Shown here piece by piece: positions 6,901 to 14,830 of a stretch of 17,309 nucleotides of DNA. The stretch is from Propionibacteriaceae bacterium (GTDB lineage: Bacteria; Actinomycetota; Actinomycetes; Propionibacteriales; Propionibacteriaceae), in contig WRJP01000021.1 in NCBI GenBank assembly GCA_009778535.1, positions 1 to 17,309 on the forward strand. The letters run 5' to 3'. The first letter of the stretch is position 1. Every line of letters starts with the position of its first letter. A program made the translations under genes and the position numbers. A model generated the notes under the pieces. The model saw nothing but the letters and a program-made list of their open reading frames with translations, was not told the DNA's origin and did not search any database.

Positions 6901-6938
6901 GCTGGTTGAGTGCAAGTCGCAGACTTGTGTGTCGATCC
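6901..6938. repeat. Partial palindromic dispersed repeat
   Basis: 35 bases matching 6781-6815 with two mismatches, ending in GTGTCGATCC where the full right arm would read ATCGAAACC. It stands 28 bases beyond the stop of the WG lipoprotein gene on the minus strand and its stem (CAAGT-CGCAG-ACTTG) could help end that transcript, though no T tract follows. Confidence 0.65.
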
Positions 6939-6966
6939 TGCAACTAAGCCTGCGTTGCGCCGAGCG

Positions 6967-8190
6967 CTAGTTCAAGATGGAGATGAAGCCCCACTTGTCG
7001 CCGATGCGTACAGCGGCAAAACCTTCCTGGGACGGAAGTGTCTCCTCATATTGGAAGGGAACTACTTGGGTTCCTTCAGCATTGACAAAGCCCCACTTGC
7101 CGTCTTTCTCAAGTCGAACCTGAGCTACTCCCTCGTAGAAAGAGCGAGCTTGTTCGAATTGGAAGTCAATCACCTCTGCTCCGGTGGTGTCTATGAAACC
7201 CCATTTATCTCCAAGTTTTACACTGGCCAGGTTTTGGCTGCCGAACTCTCCTGCCACATCGTATTTGGGTGGGATAACTTCGATTCCGGTTGCGTCGATG
7301 TACCCGTACTTTTCGTCAAGTTTTACCCAGGCCAAATCTTCCCAGAACATGGACTGCACATCTTGGTATTTAAACGGCACTACTTCGGCGCCAGTCGGGT
7401 CGATATAACCGGCCTTGCCGCCTTGTTTGGCTTTCGCCAAGGTGTGTGTGGCGGCGAAATGTGAGGCATCGTCATAAGCTATCGGGATAACTTCGGTTCC
7501 AGTGGAGTCAATGAAACCATATTTATCGTTGAGTTTGACCAGCGCTAGGCGGGCAGAAGACAAAAAGCTGTACGCTCTGTCGTATTTGAAGGGCACCACC
7601 TCGGCACCAGTGGTGTCAATGTAGCCCCATTTTCCGTCTCTGGCGGCAGCTGCTAAACCGTCAGAAAACGAACCTATCCCATCTTTGTCAAAGCTGAAGG
7701 GCACAACTTCTTTACCGGAAAAATCAATACAACCTGATTTACCACCCTTTTCAGCTCGAAACAATTTTTCTGAGACGGGGGCATTTGAGATGTAATCATA
7801 TTCGAGGGGTACAATCTGTTTGCCTCCAGAATCGAGCACCCCATTTTTACCATCACGCCTCACAATTATCATGCCTTCCACGGTGGGCGCCACATAGTCG
7901 TATTCAATCGGAAGAACCACGGTGCCAACTTTGTCAATCAACCCCCATTTGTCGCCGAGTTTCACCGCAACACGACCATTACGGAACAGAGAAACATCGT
8001 CGTATTGCGGCGGAATGGCCTCAGCGTAACCGGTGACTAAAGCGGGCGGTGCTGAGGGTACAGGGTCAGGCGGTGCTGAGGGTAAGGCGCCAGGCGGGTC
8101 AGTGGGGTTAGATGAGCAACTAGTCAGGCCGAACAGGATTAGCCCTGCAATAAGCAGTCCAGCAAGTACTTTACTTTTGATAGCTTTCAT
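6967..8190 (-). CDS. WG-repeat lipoprotein
   Basis: 407 residues. A basic start and hydrophobic stretch lead to the lipobox L-T-S-C (C25), then a proline-rich linker (27-55). Ten WG-type repeats of 34-36 residues follow, with the Trp/aromatic-Gly pairs ending at G83, G117, G153, G189, G225, G261, G296, G331, G367 and G401 (KWGLID, KYGFID, KWGFVN and similar). Each unit has the form K-W-G-[FY]-I-D-x-x-G-x-E-V-[IV]-P-x-x-Y-D. WG repeats form beta-rich solenoid or propeller-like folds that usually bind proteins or ligands; no enzyme activity is expected. Exposure on the outer face of the membrane is inferred from the lipobox. ATG 8190 has AGGAAGAAG 8 bases upstream. It lies upstream of the ABC operon on the same strand, but repeats fill the 253-bp gap, so co-transcription is uncertain. 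Confidence 0.88.
   Translation of the reverse strand: MKAIKSKVLAGLLIAGLILFGLTSCSSNPTDPPGALPSAPPDPVPSAPPALVTGYAEAIPPQYDDVSLFRNGRVAVKLGDKWGLIDKVGTVVLPIEYDYVAPTVEGMIIVRRDGKNGVLDSGGKQIVPLEYDYISNAPVSEKLFRAEKGGKSGCIDFSGKEVVPFSFDKDGIGSFSDGLAAAARDGKWGYIDTTGAEVVPFKYDRAYSFLSSARLALVKLNDKYGFIDSTGTEVIPIAYDDASHFAATHTLAKAKQGGKAGYIDPTGAEVVPFKYQDVQSMFWEDLAWVKLDEKYGYIDATGIEVIPPKYDVAGEFGSQNLASVKLGDKWGFIDTTGAEVIDFQFEQARSFYEGVAQVRLEKDGKWGFVNAEGTQVVPFQYEETLPSQEGFAAVRIGDKWGFISILN
8045..8084. repeat. 24-bp direct repeat in the lipoprotein linker
   Basis: GGCGGTGCTGAGGGTA occurs at 8045-8060 and again at 8069-8084, period 24 bases. It encodes the duplicated 8-residue motif PSAPPD/AxV in the proline linker of the WG lipoprotein. 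It looks like a small in-frame slippage duplication. Confidence 0.7.
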
Positions 8191-8341
8191 AGTGGTTGCT
8201 TCTTCCTGGGGCGAGTGGAGTTTTGTGATGTGTTGACCTGAACCGCTTGGAACTGGTGTTCATGGTTGGTTAGTAATTGTGACACAAAAACTCAAGAATG
8301 GAACCATGCCGGGTGAAATACGCCAACGAACCACAGGAGAG

Positions 8342-9724
8342 TCAGTCTAGGCGGATGGTTTCACCAAGTTTGGGGACGACTGCTGGTATGTCAAGAGCGC
8401 CGGTGACACGTTCGGCAAAAATTGCTGAAACCTCAGCGCTGCCATGTACCGCAAACACGGTCTGGGGACGGGGGTTCAGTTCAGACAACCAATCGAGCAG
8501 ATCGGTACAGTCAGCGTGGACAGAGAACTCGTCATCTTGGAGAATCTCGGCACGTACGGGCACATAGCGTCCATGTATCTTTAACTGTTTTGCACCCTCA
8601 ACCAGCGAACGCCCGCGCGTCCCTTCTGATTGGTAACCCACCAGCACGACTGAGTGTTTGTGCTGCGGCAGCATGTGCTCCAAATGGTGTAACACACGTC
8701 CACCGGTGGCCATCCCAGATGAGGAGATGATGATGCACGGATGTTGCGGGTCGTTGAGTCGAATGGATTCCTCGGTGGTGCGCACTTCATGCAAGTTTGG
8801 CAGATCGATGAAATGTTTCAGATCGAGGTCAGGACGCAGTTCGTCTCTGAATTGCAGGTCACGATAGACCGCGAGCGCATCCAGAGCCATCGGCGAGTTC
8901 ACAAAGATCGGAATTTCAGGAATACGCCCCGAGGTTTGTAGCTGCGTGAGGGTTTTCAGCAAGACCTCAGTACGATCCACAGCGAACGCTGGTATTAGCA
9001 CCGAACCTCCGCGTTTGGCTGTTTTCCGAATCAACTCGGTCAGCTCAACATGACCAACTCCGGCTGGTTTGGGATGCTCAGTGTCGCCGTAGGTGGTTTC
9101 AATAAGAACCGTAGCGGCACTTCGTCCAATGTCACGGGCGCGTAAAACCGGATGGTCATGGCGTCCCAAATCGCCAGAAAACAAAACCTCCGTCGTCCCT
9201 ACACGTAAATGAATGCTGGCTGCGCCCAAAATATGCCCAGCTCTGGTAAAGCGGGCGACGATCTCGTCGGCCAAGTCAAGGTCTGTATCGTATGTCACCG
9301 GACGAAACAGCGGCAGTGCCTTTTCTACGTCTGCGGTAGTGAACAGCGGTAAGGGGGCATCATGCTTGGAGTAGCCATACTGAGCGGCATGTTCTGCGTC
9401 GCGTTCATTGAGGTAGGCCGAGTCCCGCAGCACGATCTCGGCCAGTCGGATGGTCGCTGGGGTCGCCCAAACCCGTCCGGTGAAGCCATGTTTTACCAAA
9501 GCGGGAAGGTATCCCACATGATCGGTGTGGGCATGGGTGATGAGGACGTCGCTAATCTCAGCCGGTGGAAACGGAAACTCCTCCCAGTTCATTATGCGAA
9601 GTTCTTTCTCGCCCTGAAATTGGCCAGCGTCCACCAGGATGCGCCTAGCGTCGGTACTAACCAGATACTTAGAACCGGTGACCGTCCTGACACCACCTAG
9701 GAACGTTAATGTGACCCGAGCCAT
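8342..9724 (-). CDS. Metallo-beta-lactamase/beta-CASP RNase (COG1236, Ysh1-like)
   Basis: 460 residues. Zinc motif H64-A-H66-T-D68-H69 is followed by H164 (A-G-H-I-L-G-A) and D185 (F-S-G-D-L-G), the full MBL ligand set. The beta-CASP domain is inserted after E209-T-T-Y-G-D. Motif B is H347 in G-R-V-L-H-H, then H403 in F-S-V-H-A-D and motif C H427 in V-F-A-V-H-G. The layout fits prokaryotic CPSF73-like nucleases, cytoplasmic endo- or exoribonucleases. The R/G-L-G start of canonical RNase J is absent, and the length is also that of COG1236 rather than RNase J (about 550). ATG 9724 has only a weak GTGGTGG upstream. The neighbouring genes do not suggest a specific RNA target. Confidence 0.88.
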   Translation of the reverse strand: MARVTLTFLGGVRTVTGSKYLVSTDARRILVDAGQFQGEKELRIMNWEEFPFPPAEISDVLITHAHTDHVGYLPALVKHGFTGRVWATPATIRLAEIVLRDSAYLNERDAEHAAQYGYSKHDAPLPLFTTADVEKALPLFRPVTYDTDLDLADEIVARFTRAGHILGAASIHLRVGTTEVLFSGDLGRHDHPVLRARDIGRSAATVLIETTYGDTEHPKPAGVGHVELTELIRKTAKRGGSVLIPAFAVDRTEVLLKTLTQLQTSGRIPEIPIFVNSPMALDALAVYRDLQFRDELRPDLDLKHFIDLPNLHEVRTTEESIRLNDPQHPCIIISSSGMATGGRVLHHLEHMLPQHKHSVVLVGYQSEGTRGRSLVEGAKQLKIHGRYVPVRAEILQDDEFSVHADCTDLLDWLSELNPRPQTVFAVHGSAEVSAIFAERVTGALDIPAVVPKLGETIRLD

Positions 9725-10015
9725 GCCACCACTGTTTCACATCTGAGCTTGCGATGGTTGGATTTTTTCCCTTGAGTCACACTCTCTCACCGGTTGCAGT
9801 CCTCGCTGTTGAGTGCTGCTGAATGCAACTCATAGAGCAAAATCGGCAACGCAGACTGAGCGCCAACTTTACAAATATCGCTACTGGTCGCTACTGACTA
9901 TTACAACATCGCCTCTCAAAACAAGCTGAAAACCTACAAAAGAACTCATTTTTCATCCGTAACAGCGTATGGGCAGCAAAAGGATTTTGTTTCGAGCGTA
10001 AATACAACAAACGAA
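9725..10015. other. Divergent intergenic region
   Basis: 291 bases between the divergent RNase and metallopeptidase genes. It is more A+T-rich towards its right half and must hold both promoters, but no -35/-10 pair fits well enough to call. TTTACA (9868-9873) followed at 18 bases by TACTGA (9892-9897) is the best plus-strand candidate. No RNA gene or repeat was recognised. Confidence 0.5.
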
Positions 10016-10783
10016 ATGAGTCCAAAGATCATGCAATCTTTAAAAACAACCTGCTATGAGTCGACCAGCGCCGACAGGGCTGCCCCAGCTGGTGAAAGCC
10101 ACCAACGAAGAGTTGGTTCTGGTAAAAAACGGCTGAGTGCAGCAATTCAAGCGATGCTCTTTCTTGCCATCACATTGAGTCTTCTAGGGTCAGCAACTCC
10201 CACAGCAGCCGCTTTGCAGCCTGCGAGATTGGATGCGCTTGCCTTGGGCATGGCGCCAGCCGCGTTGCCGCAAAAAGCCACAGCGCCAAAAGCCGTACCG
10301 CGTGCAAAAGTCGGAAAACCATATACCAAAGTCAGTGTCACCGGCGGCACCGCTGCGCAGCGTTCCAAGATTAAAGGCTGGCTAAAAAAATGGGGCAAGT
10401 ACACAAACATCCGCTCAATCACGATTTCGACAAGTCTGTCGAACTGGGGATTGACCGATATGTACCCGGATGGCTCTGCCGTCATCAGACTTCGCAAATC
10501 GTTAGGAACCGGTAACAAGTTCAGGTACACCTTCCTCCACGAACTGGCACATGCCCAAGCGATCTACGTCTACAACGGCGAGTACACAGCTGCCAATAAT
10601 GCACTGCAAAAACAGTTTGGGGCTATCAAGCGCAACTCGTTCTGGAAAGGTTTTGAAGCTGCCGCCGACTGCGGCGCGAACTACATGTCCGGTTCAAAGC
10701 AATACCTGTATTACAAGACCGCAGGTTGCACCAGCGCCCAGAAGTCACGGGCAAAGCAGATTGCATCTGGTTATCGGGTCTAG
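10016..10783 (+). CDS. Secreted putative zinc metallopeptidase with HELAH and ExxAD motifs
   Basis: 255 residues. After an unusually long polar N-terminus (1-38) comes a signal-like segment (K-K-R-L, hydrophobic 43-60, then T-P-T-A-A-A), so the mature protein starts near 66-70 outside the cell. A basic, alanine/proline-rich spacer (75-105) precedes a compact domain of about 130 residues. There, H175-E-L-A-H179 is the zinc-binding HExxH helix and E214-A-A-A-D218 fits the ExxAD third-ligand motif of minimal gluzincin-like peptidases. C219 and C238 could form a disulfide. Substrate unknown; cell-wall or host protein cleavage would be guesses. ATG 10016 has no clear ribosome site; ATG 10031 is an equally possible start, and the long N-terminus makes the true start uncertain. 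Similar small secreted HExxH proteins occur in actinobacteria. Confidence 0.65.
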   Translation: MSPKIMQSLKTTCYESTSADRAAPAGESHQRRVGSGKKRLSAAIQAMLFLAITLSLLGSATPTAAALQPARLDALALGMAPAALPQKATAPKAVPRAKVGKPYTKVSVTGGTAAQRSKIKGWLKKWGKYTNIRSITISTSLSNWGLTDMYPDGSAVIRLRKSLGTGNKFRYTFLHELAHAQAIYVYNGEYTAANNALQKQFGAIKRNSFWKGFEAAADCGANYMSGSKQYLYYKTAGCTSAQKSRAKQIASGYRV

Positions 10784-10865
10784 TAAGGCCGACGAGAACT
10801 AAAAATGAAGGTGATCCACTTGCCGACAAAAGCAGCTAAAAGGCACTCGGCTTGAAGCCGCAGGC

Positions 10866-10881
10866 TAGGCTAGCTCTCATG
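10866..10881 (+). promoter_or_regulatory. Candidate leaderless promoter of the DUF5318 gene
   Basis: TAGGCT (10866-10871) fits the actinobacterial -10 TANNNT and is followed by exactly 7 bases and then ATG at 10879. That is the spacing expected when transcription begins on the A of the start codon. No Shine-Dalgarno sequence precedes this ATG, which agrees with leaderless translation. Confidence 0.45.
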
Positions 10882-11292
10882 TGGTCAAAACGCGACGAGG
10901 TAAATTACGCGCTGCAAAGACGAAACACGCTCCAGTCTTTGCAGCGTCCTCAGCGCATATTTGCCGATTCATGTGACGCCGACCCAATGCTGCTGCGATC
11001 AGCGCACCACCACGGTGAAGAATCGAAAGTGCCTTGCCCGATCTGCAATAATGAACGACTGCTGAACCTGAACTACGTTTTCGGCGATCAGTTAGGTCAG
11101 TACTCGGGAAGGATCAAGACCACTGCTGAGCTGAGCGAAATGCAAAGTGAGTATGGTGAATTTAAAGTGTTTGTCGTGGAGGTCTGTGTCGAGTGCGGGT
11201 GGAATCATTTGATTAACTCCTACCTCTTGGGTGATGGGGTTAAGCGACGCCCTCCCCGCAGGCAACCAACAGTTGAGGATATTTATGGCTAA
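10879..11292 (+). CDS. DUF5318 protein with a cysteine-pair zinc-ribbon-like motif
   Basis: 137 residues. The conserved block C-P-I-C-N (two cysteines), then L-N-Y-V-F-G-D-Q-L-G-x-Y-S-G-R-I-K, E-Y-G-E-F-K-V-F-V-V-E-V-C-x-x-C-G-W-N-H-L is diagnostic for DUF5318. CPxC and CxxC pairs make a plausible four-cysteine zinc site. In M. tuberculosis this protein (Rv0049) lies directly before ponA1, as here: the last 8 bases overlap the PBP start (ATGGCTAA). ATG 10879 was chosen over TTG 10852 because relatives begin close to the D-E-V-N-Y-A-L-Q-R-R segment and because of the leaderless promoter. The function is not known; its position suggests a role tied to peptidoglycan synthesis. Confidence 0.85.
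   Translation: MWSKRDEVNYALQRRNTLQSLQRPQRIFADSCDADPMLLRSAHHHGEESKVPCPICNNERLLNLNYVFGDQLGQYSGRIKTTAELSEMQSEYGEFKVFVVEVCVECGWNHLINSYLLGDGVKRRPPRRQPTVEDIYG
11275..11279 (+). promoter_or_regulatory. Ribosome binding site of the PBP gene
   Basis: GAGGA at 11275-11279 stands 5 bases before ATG 11285, inside the end of the DUF5318 gene. It selects 11285 over the upstream in-frame ATG 11231, which would add 18 residues overlapping DUF5318. Confidence 0.7.
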
Positions 11293-13474
11293 GCCAAACC
11301 ACAGCGCCGCTACAAACAAACCAAAAGCGGGCACGCGTAAGCCCGCGCAGCGCCGCCGGAAAAAGCGTCCGGTTTGGGTGCGGATTCTGCAATGGGTTGG
11401 AATCACGATAGCTGTCTTGGGCGCTGCCGGATTCGTAGCGGTCGCTTTTCTATACGCTTCAACTCCGATACCTGACCCGAACTCTGATTTCCAAACGAAC
11501 ACCAGCTTCGTCTACTACAACAACGGCACCACTGCGTTGGGAGACTACCAAATTCATAATCGGCAAACGATACCGTTCGACGAAATGAATCCTTACGCCG
11601 TGAATGCCGTCATTGCGCAAGAAAACCGGTCATTTTGGACAGATCCTGGTTTTTCGGTTCCGAGCATGATTCGGGCGGGATTTTCTGCGATACGAGGCAA
11701 CGATGTCACCGGAGCTTCAACAATCACACAGCAGTACATCAAAGTAATGTATCTGACGCAGGAGAAAACCCTCGACCGCAAACTTCAAGAGATTCTGCTC
11801 GCTGCAAAGATGGGACAATATCTCCCCAAAGAACGAATCATTGAAGGCTATCTGAACACCGTTTATTTCGGCAGAGGCGCCTACGGTTTAGAAGCAGCCT
11901 CACGGGCTTTCGTCTTTAACGAAAAAGGTGGCTCGATACCGCAAAGAGATCTGACCCTTGCCGAATCCGTGGCGCTTACCTGCTTGATAAACAATCCTTC
12001 GCTGCTAGACCCTGCTAAGGGTGAAAAACATGCTGCGGATTTATTAGAACGCTACCAATACGCACTAAACGGTCTGGTTGAGATGAACAACGCAGGTCAG
12101 CTCGTCGGCGGACTTACCTTCACCGAGGCTGACAAGGCACTGATTTACGACCAGTTGCCAGCTACGATCTTGGTACCGCCCAAAGCAAGTTCCAAACTTG
12201 GCGGACCTAAAGGATTTTTGCTGCACATGGTGGAGCAGGAATTGGCAGCCGCCGGATTTACCGAAGAAAAAATCAGAGGCGGAGGCTTGCGCATCACCAC
12301 CACCTTTGACAAAAAGGCTCAGGATGCTGCCGTGAAAGCGGTGCAGAAACAAACCTTGGATATGGCAGGCGGCAAAGCCAAACAGGCAAAGCAGTTACAC
12401 GGAGCGCTCGCGTCTATCGACAATGAGACAGGTGAAGTTTTGGCGTTGTACGGCGGCCCTGACTTTGTAGAAAACTCACGTAACTGGGCGACAACTACTC
12501 GTCCCACTGGTTCGACCTTCAAGCCCTACGCGCTAACAGCCGCCCTGCGTAACGGAATAACCCTGCAAGACCGATTCAATGGGAATCCTTTCACTCCGCC
12601 TGGAGGAAAGACCCCCGTTCGTAACGCGGGAGGCTCCCGTTATGGGAACATAACACTGGAGGCTGCCACCACCCGTTCGGTGAATACGGCATATGTCGAT
12701 TTGGTGCTACACATTCCAGACGGTCCGGCGCAGGTGCTGAGAGCAGCCAACGACGCTGGAGTTCCAACTGGACCGGGTTGGGCCGAAAACTCCAACGTCG
12801 CTTTGGGCAACGGTGAGATAAGTCCGCTATTTCAGGCTGCGGGTTATTCAACGTTCGCAAACAATGGCATCAGCCGCACTCCGCATGTCGTCAAACAAGT
12901 CCAAGATGCTAGTGGAAACGTCATTTATTCAGCCGAAACCAAAGGCGTGCGGACGATAGAAAACGATGTTGCCACAGACGTCACCTATGCGCTGTCTAAG
13001 GTGGCCAGCGATGGCACCGGACGCCGCGCTACCCAGTTGGGTTATCCAGTTGCGGGTAAAACCGGCACCTCCTACAACTCGACGCTGTCCGCAACGCAGG
13101 CTATCTGGTTTGTGGGCTACACCAAACAGATCACCACTGCCGTGATGTTTGTGAAAGGAGATTCCGGGATTGAAGATTTAGGGAATCAATTCGGCTCCAG
13201 CTATCCAGCGCTGACTTGGTTGCAGTACATGGAAACCGCGATGAAAGATAAGGAAAAGATCGCATTCAACCCGCCCACCCGCCGCACATCAACAATGGCT
13301 CCTACACCTACACCCACGCCAGAACCCAGCGAGACTCCGACCGAAACTGGAGAACCTGAGCCCAGTGAAACTCCTGAACCTAGTCCGGTTCCAACGCAAA
13401 CCCCCGACCCGACACCTGAACCCAGTCCCACTCCTACGCCGACTGTTTCTGAAACACCTGACGCCGGTGGCTAA
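11285..13474 (+). CDS. ponA: Class A penicillin-binding protein (PonA1-like)
   Basis: 729 residues, a bifunctional peptidoglycan synthase. A basic cytoplasmic tail (1-30) and one TM (about 31-58) lead to a GT51 glycosyltransferase domain. This carries catalytic E113 in the motif A-Q-E-N-R-S-F, G143-A-S-T-I-T-Q-Q150, and R-K-L-Q-E-I-L...I-I-E-G-Y-L-N-T-V-Y-F-G-R-G-A-Y-G. The transpeptidase domain has S410-T-F-K413 (acyl-serine and lysine), S465-V-N467 and K592-T-G. The C-terminus (665-729) is a Pro/Thr/Glu-rich low-complexity tail, as in mycobacterial PonA1, with no PASTA repeats. It polymerises lipid II and cross-links stem peptides on the outer membrane face. The gene overlaps DUF5318 by 8 bp and the next gene follows after 9 bases, so an operon is very likely. 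Confidence 0.95.
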   Translation: MAKPNHSAATNKPKAGTRKPAQRRRKKRPVWVRILQWVGITIAVLGAAGFVAVAFLYASTPIPDPNSDFQTNTSFVYYNNGTTALGDYQIHNRQTIPFDEMNPYAVNAVIAQENRSFWTDPGFSVPSMIRAGFSAIRGNDVTGASTITQQYIKVMYLTQEKTLDRKLQEILLAAKMGQYLPKERIIEGYLNTVYFGRGAYGLEAASRAFVFNEKGGSIPQRDLTLAESVALTCLINNPSLLDPAKGEKHAADLLERYQYALNGLVEMNNAGQLVGGLTFTEADKALIYDQLPATILVPPKASSKLGGPKGFLLHMVEQELAAAGFTEEKIRGGGLRITTTFDKKAQDAAVKAVQKQTLDMAGGKAKQAKQLHGALASIDNETGEVLALYGGPDFVENSRNWATTTRPTGSTFKPYALTAALRNGITLQDRFNGNPFTPPGGKTPVRNAGGSRYGNITLEAATTRSVNTAYVDLVLHIPDGPAQVLRAANDAGVPTGPGWAENSNVALGNGEISPLFQAAGYSTFANNGISRTPHVVKQVQDASGNVIYSAETKGVRTIENDVATDVTYALSKVASDGTGRRATQLGYPVAGKTGTSYNSTLSATQAIWFVGYTKQITTAVMFVKGDSGIEDLGNQFGSSYPALTWLQYMETAMKDKEKIAFNPPTRRTSTMAPTPTPTPEPSETPTETGEPEPSETPEPSPVPTQTPDPTPEPSPTPTPTVSETPDAGG

Positions 13475-13483
13475 GATGCTGTC

Positions 13484-14830
13484 GTGAAGACAACTGGCGA
13501 ATTCTTGCGTGCGAACCATTCTGGCGCAACGCAAGTGCTGCGAGACTGGTGCAAGAAAGTGGGCAAATACCCGCCGTTAGCGCTTGCCATGTTGGGCTTG
13601 TCGATCTCGTGGGTGATCTTGATGTTGCGGCAAGTCCCCTGCATGCAAGGCGGTAACAGCTTTGACAATAGCTGTTATTCAGACATTCCCGTGCTGTATC
13701 ACTGGCGTGGAATGCGCGATGGTCTGATTCCTATCATTGAAGCCGAATTGGAATATCCAGTGGGGTCGGCGCTGCTCATGGAGGCCGCTCGCAGACTTAT
13801 TCCGCTATTTGCCAGCTATGACGATGCCAGCGCCGCGGCCGCAGCGTATTTCGGAATTAATGCTGTCATCCTTTTCGCGCTGATGGGAGTCACAGTTTGG
13901 GCAATGACTCGCATGGCACGTCCTGGAGACGCGTTACTGGTCGCCTTGAGTCCGGCTGTGATGACCACAGGACTGATCAACTGGGACGCGGGAGCGGTAG
14001 TCCTGAGTGTGTTAGCGCTGCTGGCCTGGTCGAGGAAGAAGCCAATCCTGACGGGGGTGTTGCTTGGCTTGGGGGTCGCCGTAAAACTATATCCGCTGTT
14101 TTTTCTGGGGCCCTTGGCGGTGCTGTGTTTGCGAACCGGCAGGATGCGAGCGTTTTTGGCTACTTTCGGGACAGGTGTCCTAACTTGGGTAGCGATTAAC
14201 CTGCCGTATTACTTGGCCAACCCGCAGAACTGGTTCTATTTTTGGACGTTCAATTATGACGAACGTGGCCCTGACCTTGGTTCCTTCTGGCTTGTCTTGA
14301 GTCAGCTTGGTCAGGAGCCGACGAATCTTTCGCGAGCAGAAATAGTTCTGATGTTGCTGGGCTGCATCGTGATTGCGTTATTGCTGCTCTTTGCTTCCAA
14401 GCGGCCTCGGCTAGTGCAAGGCTGTTTTCTGGTATTAACCTGGTTCTTGATCATCAACAAGGTCTATTCGCCTCAATACGTGCTGTGGCTGCTGCCGCTG
14501 TTGGTTTTAGCTAATCCTCGAAAACTCTCCTGGGTGATTTTCTCAATTGCGGAGACCGGCTATTTTTTCGCGGTTTGGGCATATTTGGCGGCAGCCAGAG
14601 ATGGCGGTGAATATCGCTTCTATTGGGTGGCGATTGCCGTACGAGTACTCGTGCAGCTATGGCTATGTGCCCAAGTTGTGGCAGACATCATTATTCCGGA
14701 ACGCGACCCGATGGGTCAGGCGTTAAGGGAAATAGACGAAGGTCTGTTCAGTGACATGTCCGATGTGGGGTGGTTGGCTAAAGTTCGGGAAAAATCAGTA
14801 CGGATGTTGAGTAGCTCCCGTGAAAACTGA
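13484..14830 (+). CDS. GT87-family polyprenyl-phosphate-dependent glycosyltransferase (Rv0051-like)
   Basis: 448 residues, about ten or more membrane helices, GT-C fold. The first outer loop has C-Y-S-D67-I-P-V-L-Y, where the Asp is the likely catalytic base. L-E-Y-P-V-G (89-94) and, late in the protein, S-P-Q-Y-V-L-W-L-L-P-L are family hallmarks of DUF2029/GT87 alpha-mannosyl- or arabinosyltransferases using decaprenyl-phosphate sugars. Rv0051, next to ponA1 in M. tuberculosis, is the positional counterpart. The start is GTG 13484, 9 bases after the PBP stop, without a clear ribosome site; coupling to the previous gene is likely. A soluble tail of about 50 residues follows the last helix. 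The acceptor (lipoglycan or envelope polysaccharide) is inferred only from the family. Confidence 0.85.
   Translation: MKTTGEFLRANHSGATQVLRDWCKKVGKYPPLALAMLGLSISWVILMLRQVPCMQGGNSFDNSCYSDIPVLYHWRGMRDGLIPIIEAELEYPVGSALLMEAARRLIPLFASYDDASAAAAAYFGINAVILFALMGVTVWAMTRMARPGDALLVALSPAVMTTGLINWDAGAVVLSVLALLAWSRKKPILTGVLLGLGVAVKLYPLFFLGPLAVLCLRTGRMRAFLATFGTGVLTWVAINLPYYLANPQNWFYFWTFNYDERGPDLGSFWLVLSQLGQEPTNLSRAEIVLMLLGCIVIALLLLFASKRPRLVQGCFLVLTWFLIINKVYSPQYVLWLLPLLVLANPRKLSWVIFSIAETGYFFAVWAYLAAARDGGEYRFYWVAIAVRVLVQLWLCAQVVADIIIPERDPMGQALREIDEGLFSDMSDVGWLAKVREKSVRMLSSSREN

Noticed and set aside
6910..7464. 184-codon plus-strand frame starting in the repeat
   Set aside because: It lies antisense to the well-supported WG repeats and shows only their mirrored periodicity.
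8277..8287. Odd-centred palindrome TTGTG-A-CACAA upstream of the WG gene
   Set aside because: Only 11 bases, no second copy and no clear promoter context; too short to call an operator.
11612..11655. Altered first GT51 motif in the PBP (E-N-R-S-F-W-T-D in place of E-D-x-x-F-x-x-H)
   Set aside because: The catalytic Glu is kept and I believe this variant is common in actinobacterial PonA1-type enzymes, so I do not treat it as a loss of function.
13201..13431. Gly/Ser/Val-rich minus-strand frame
   Set aside because: It mirrors the Pro/Thr/Glu-rich tail of the penicillin-binding protein; no start signal supports it.
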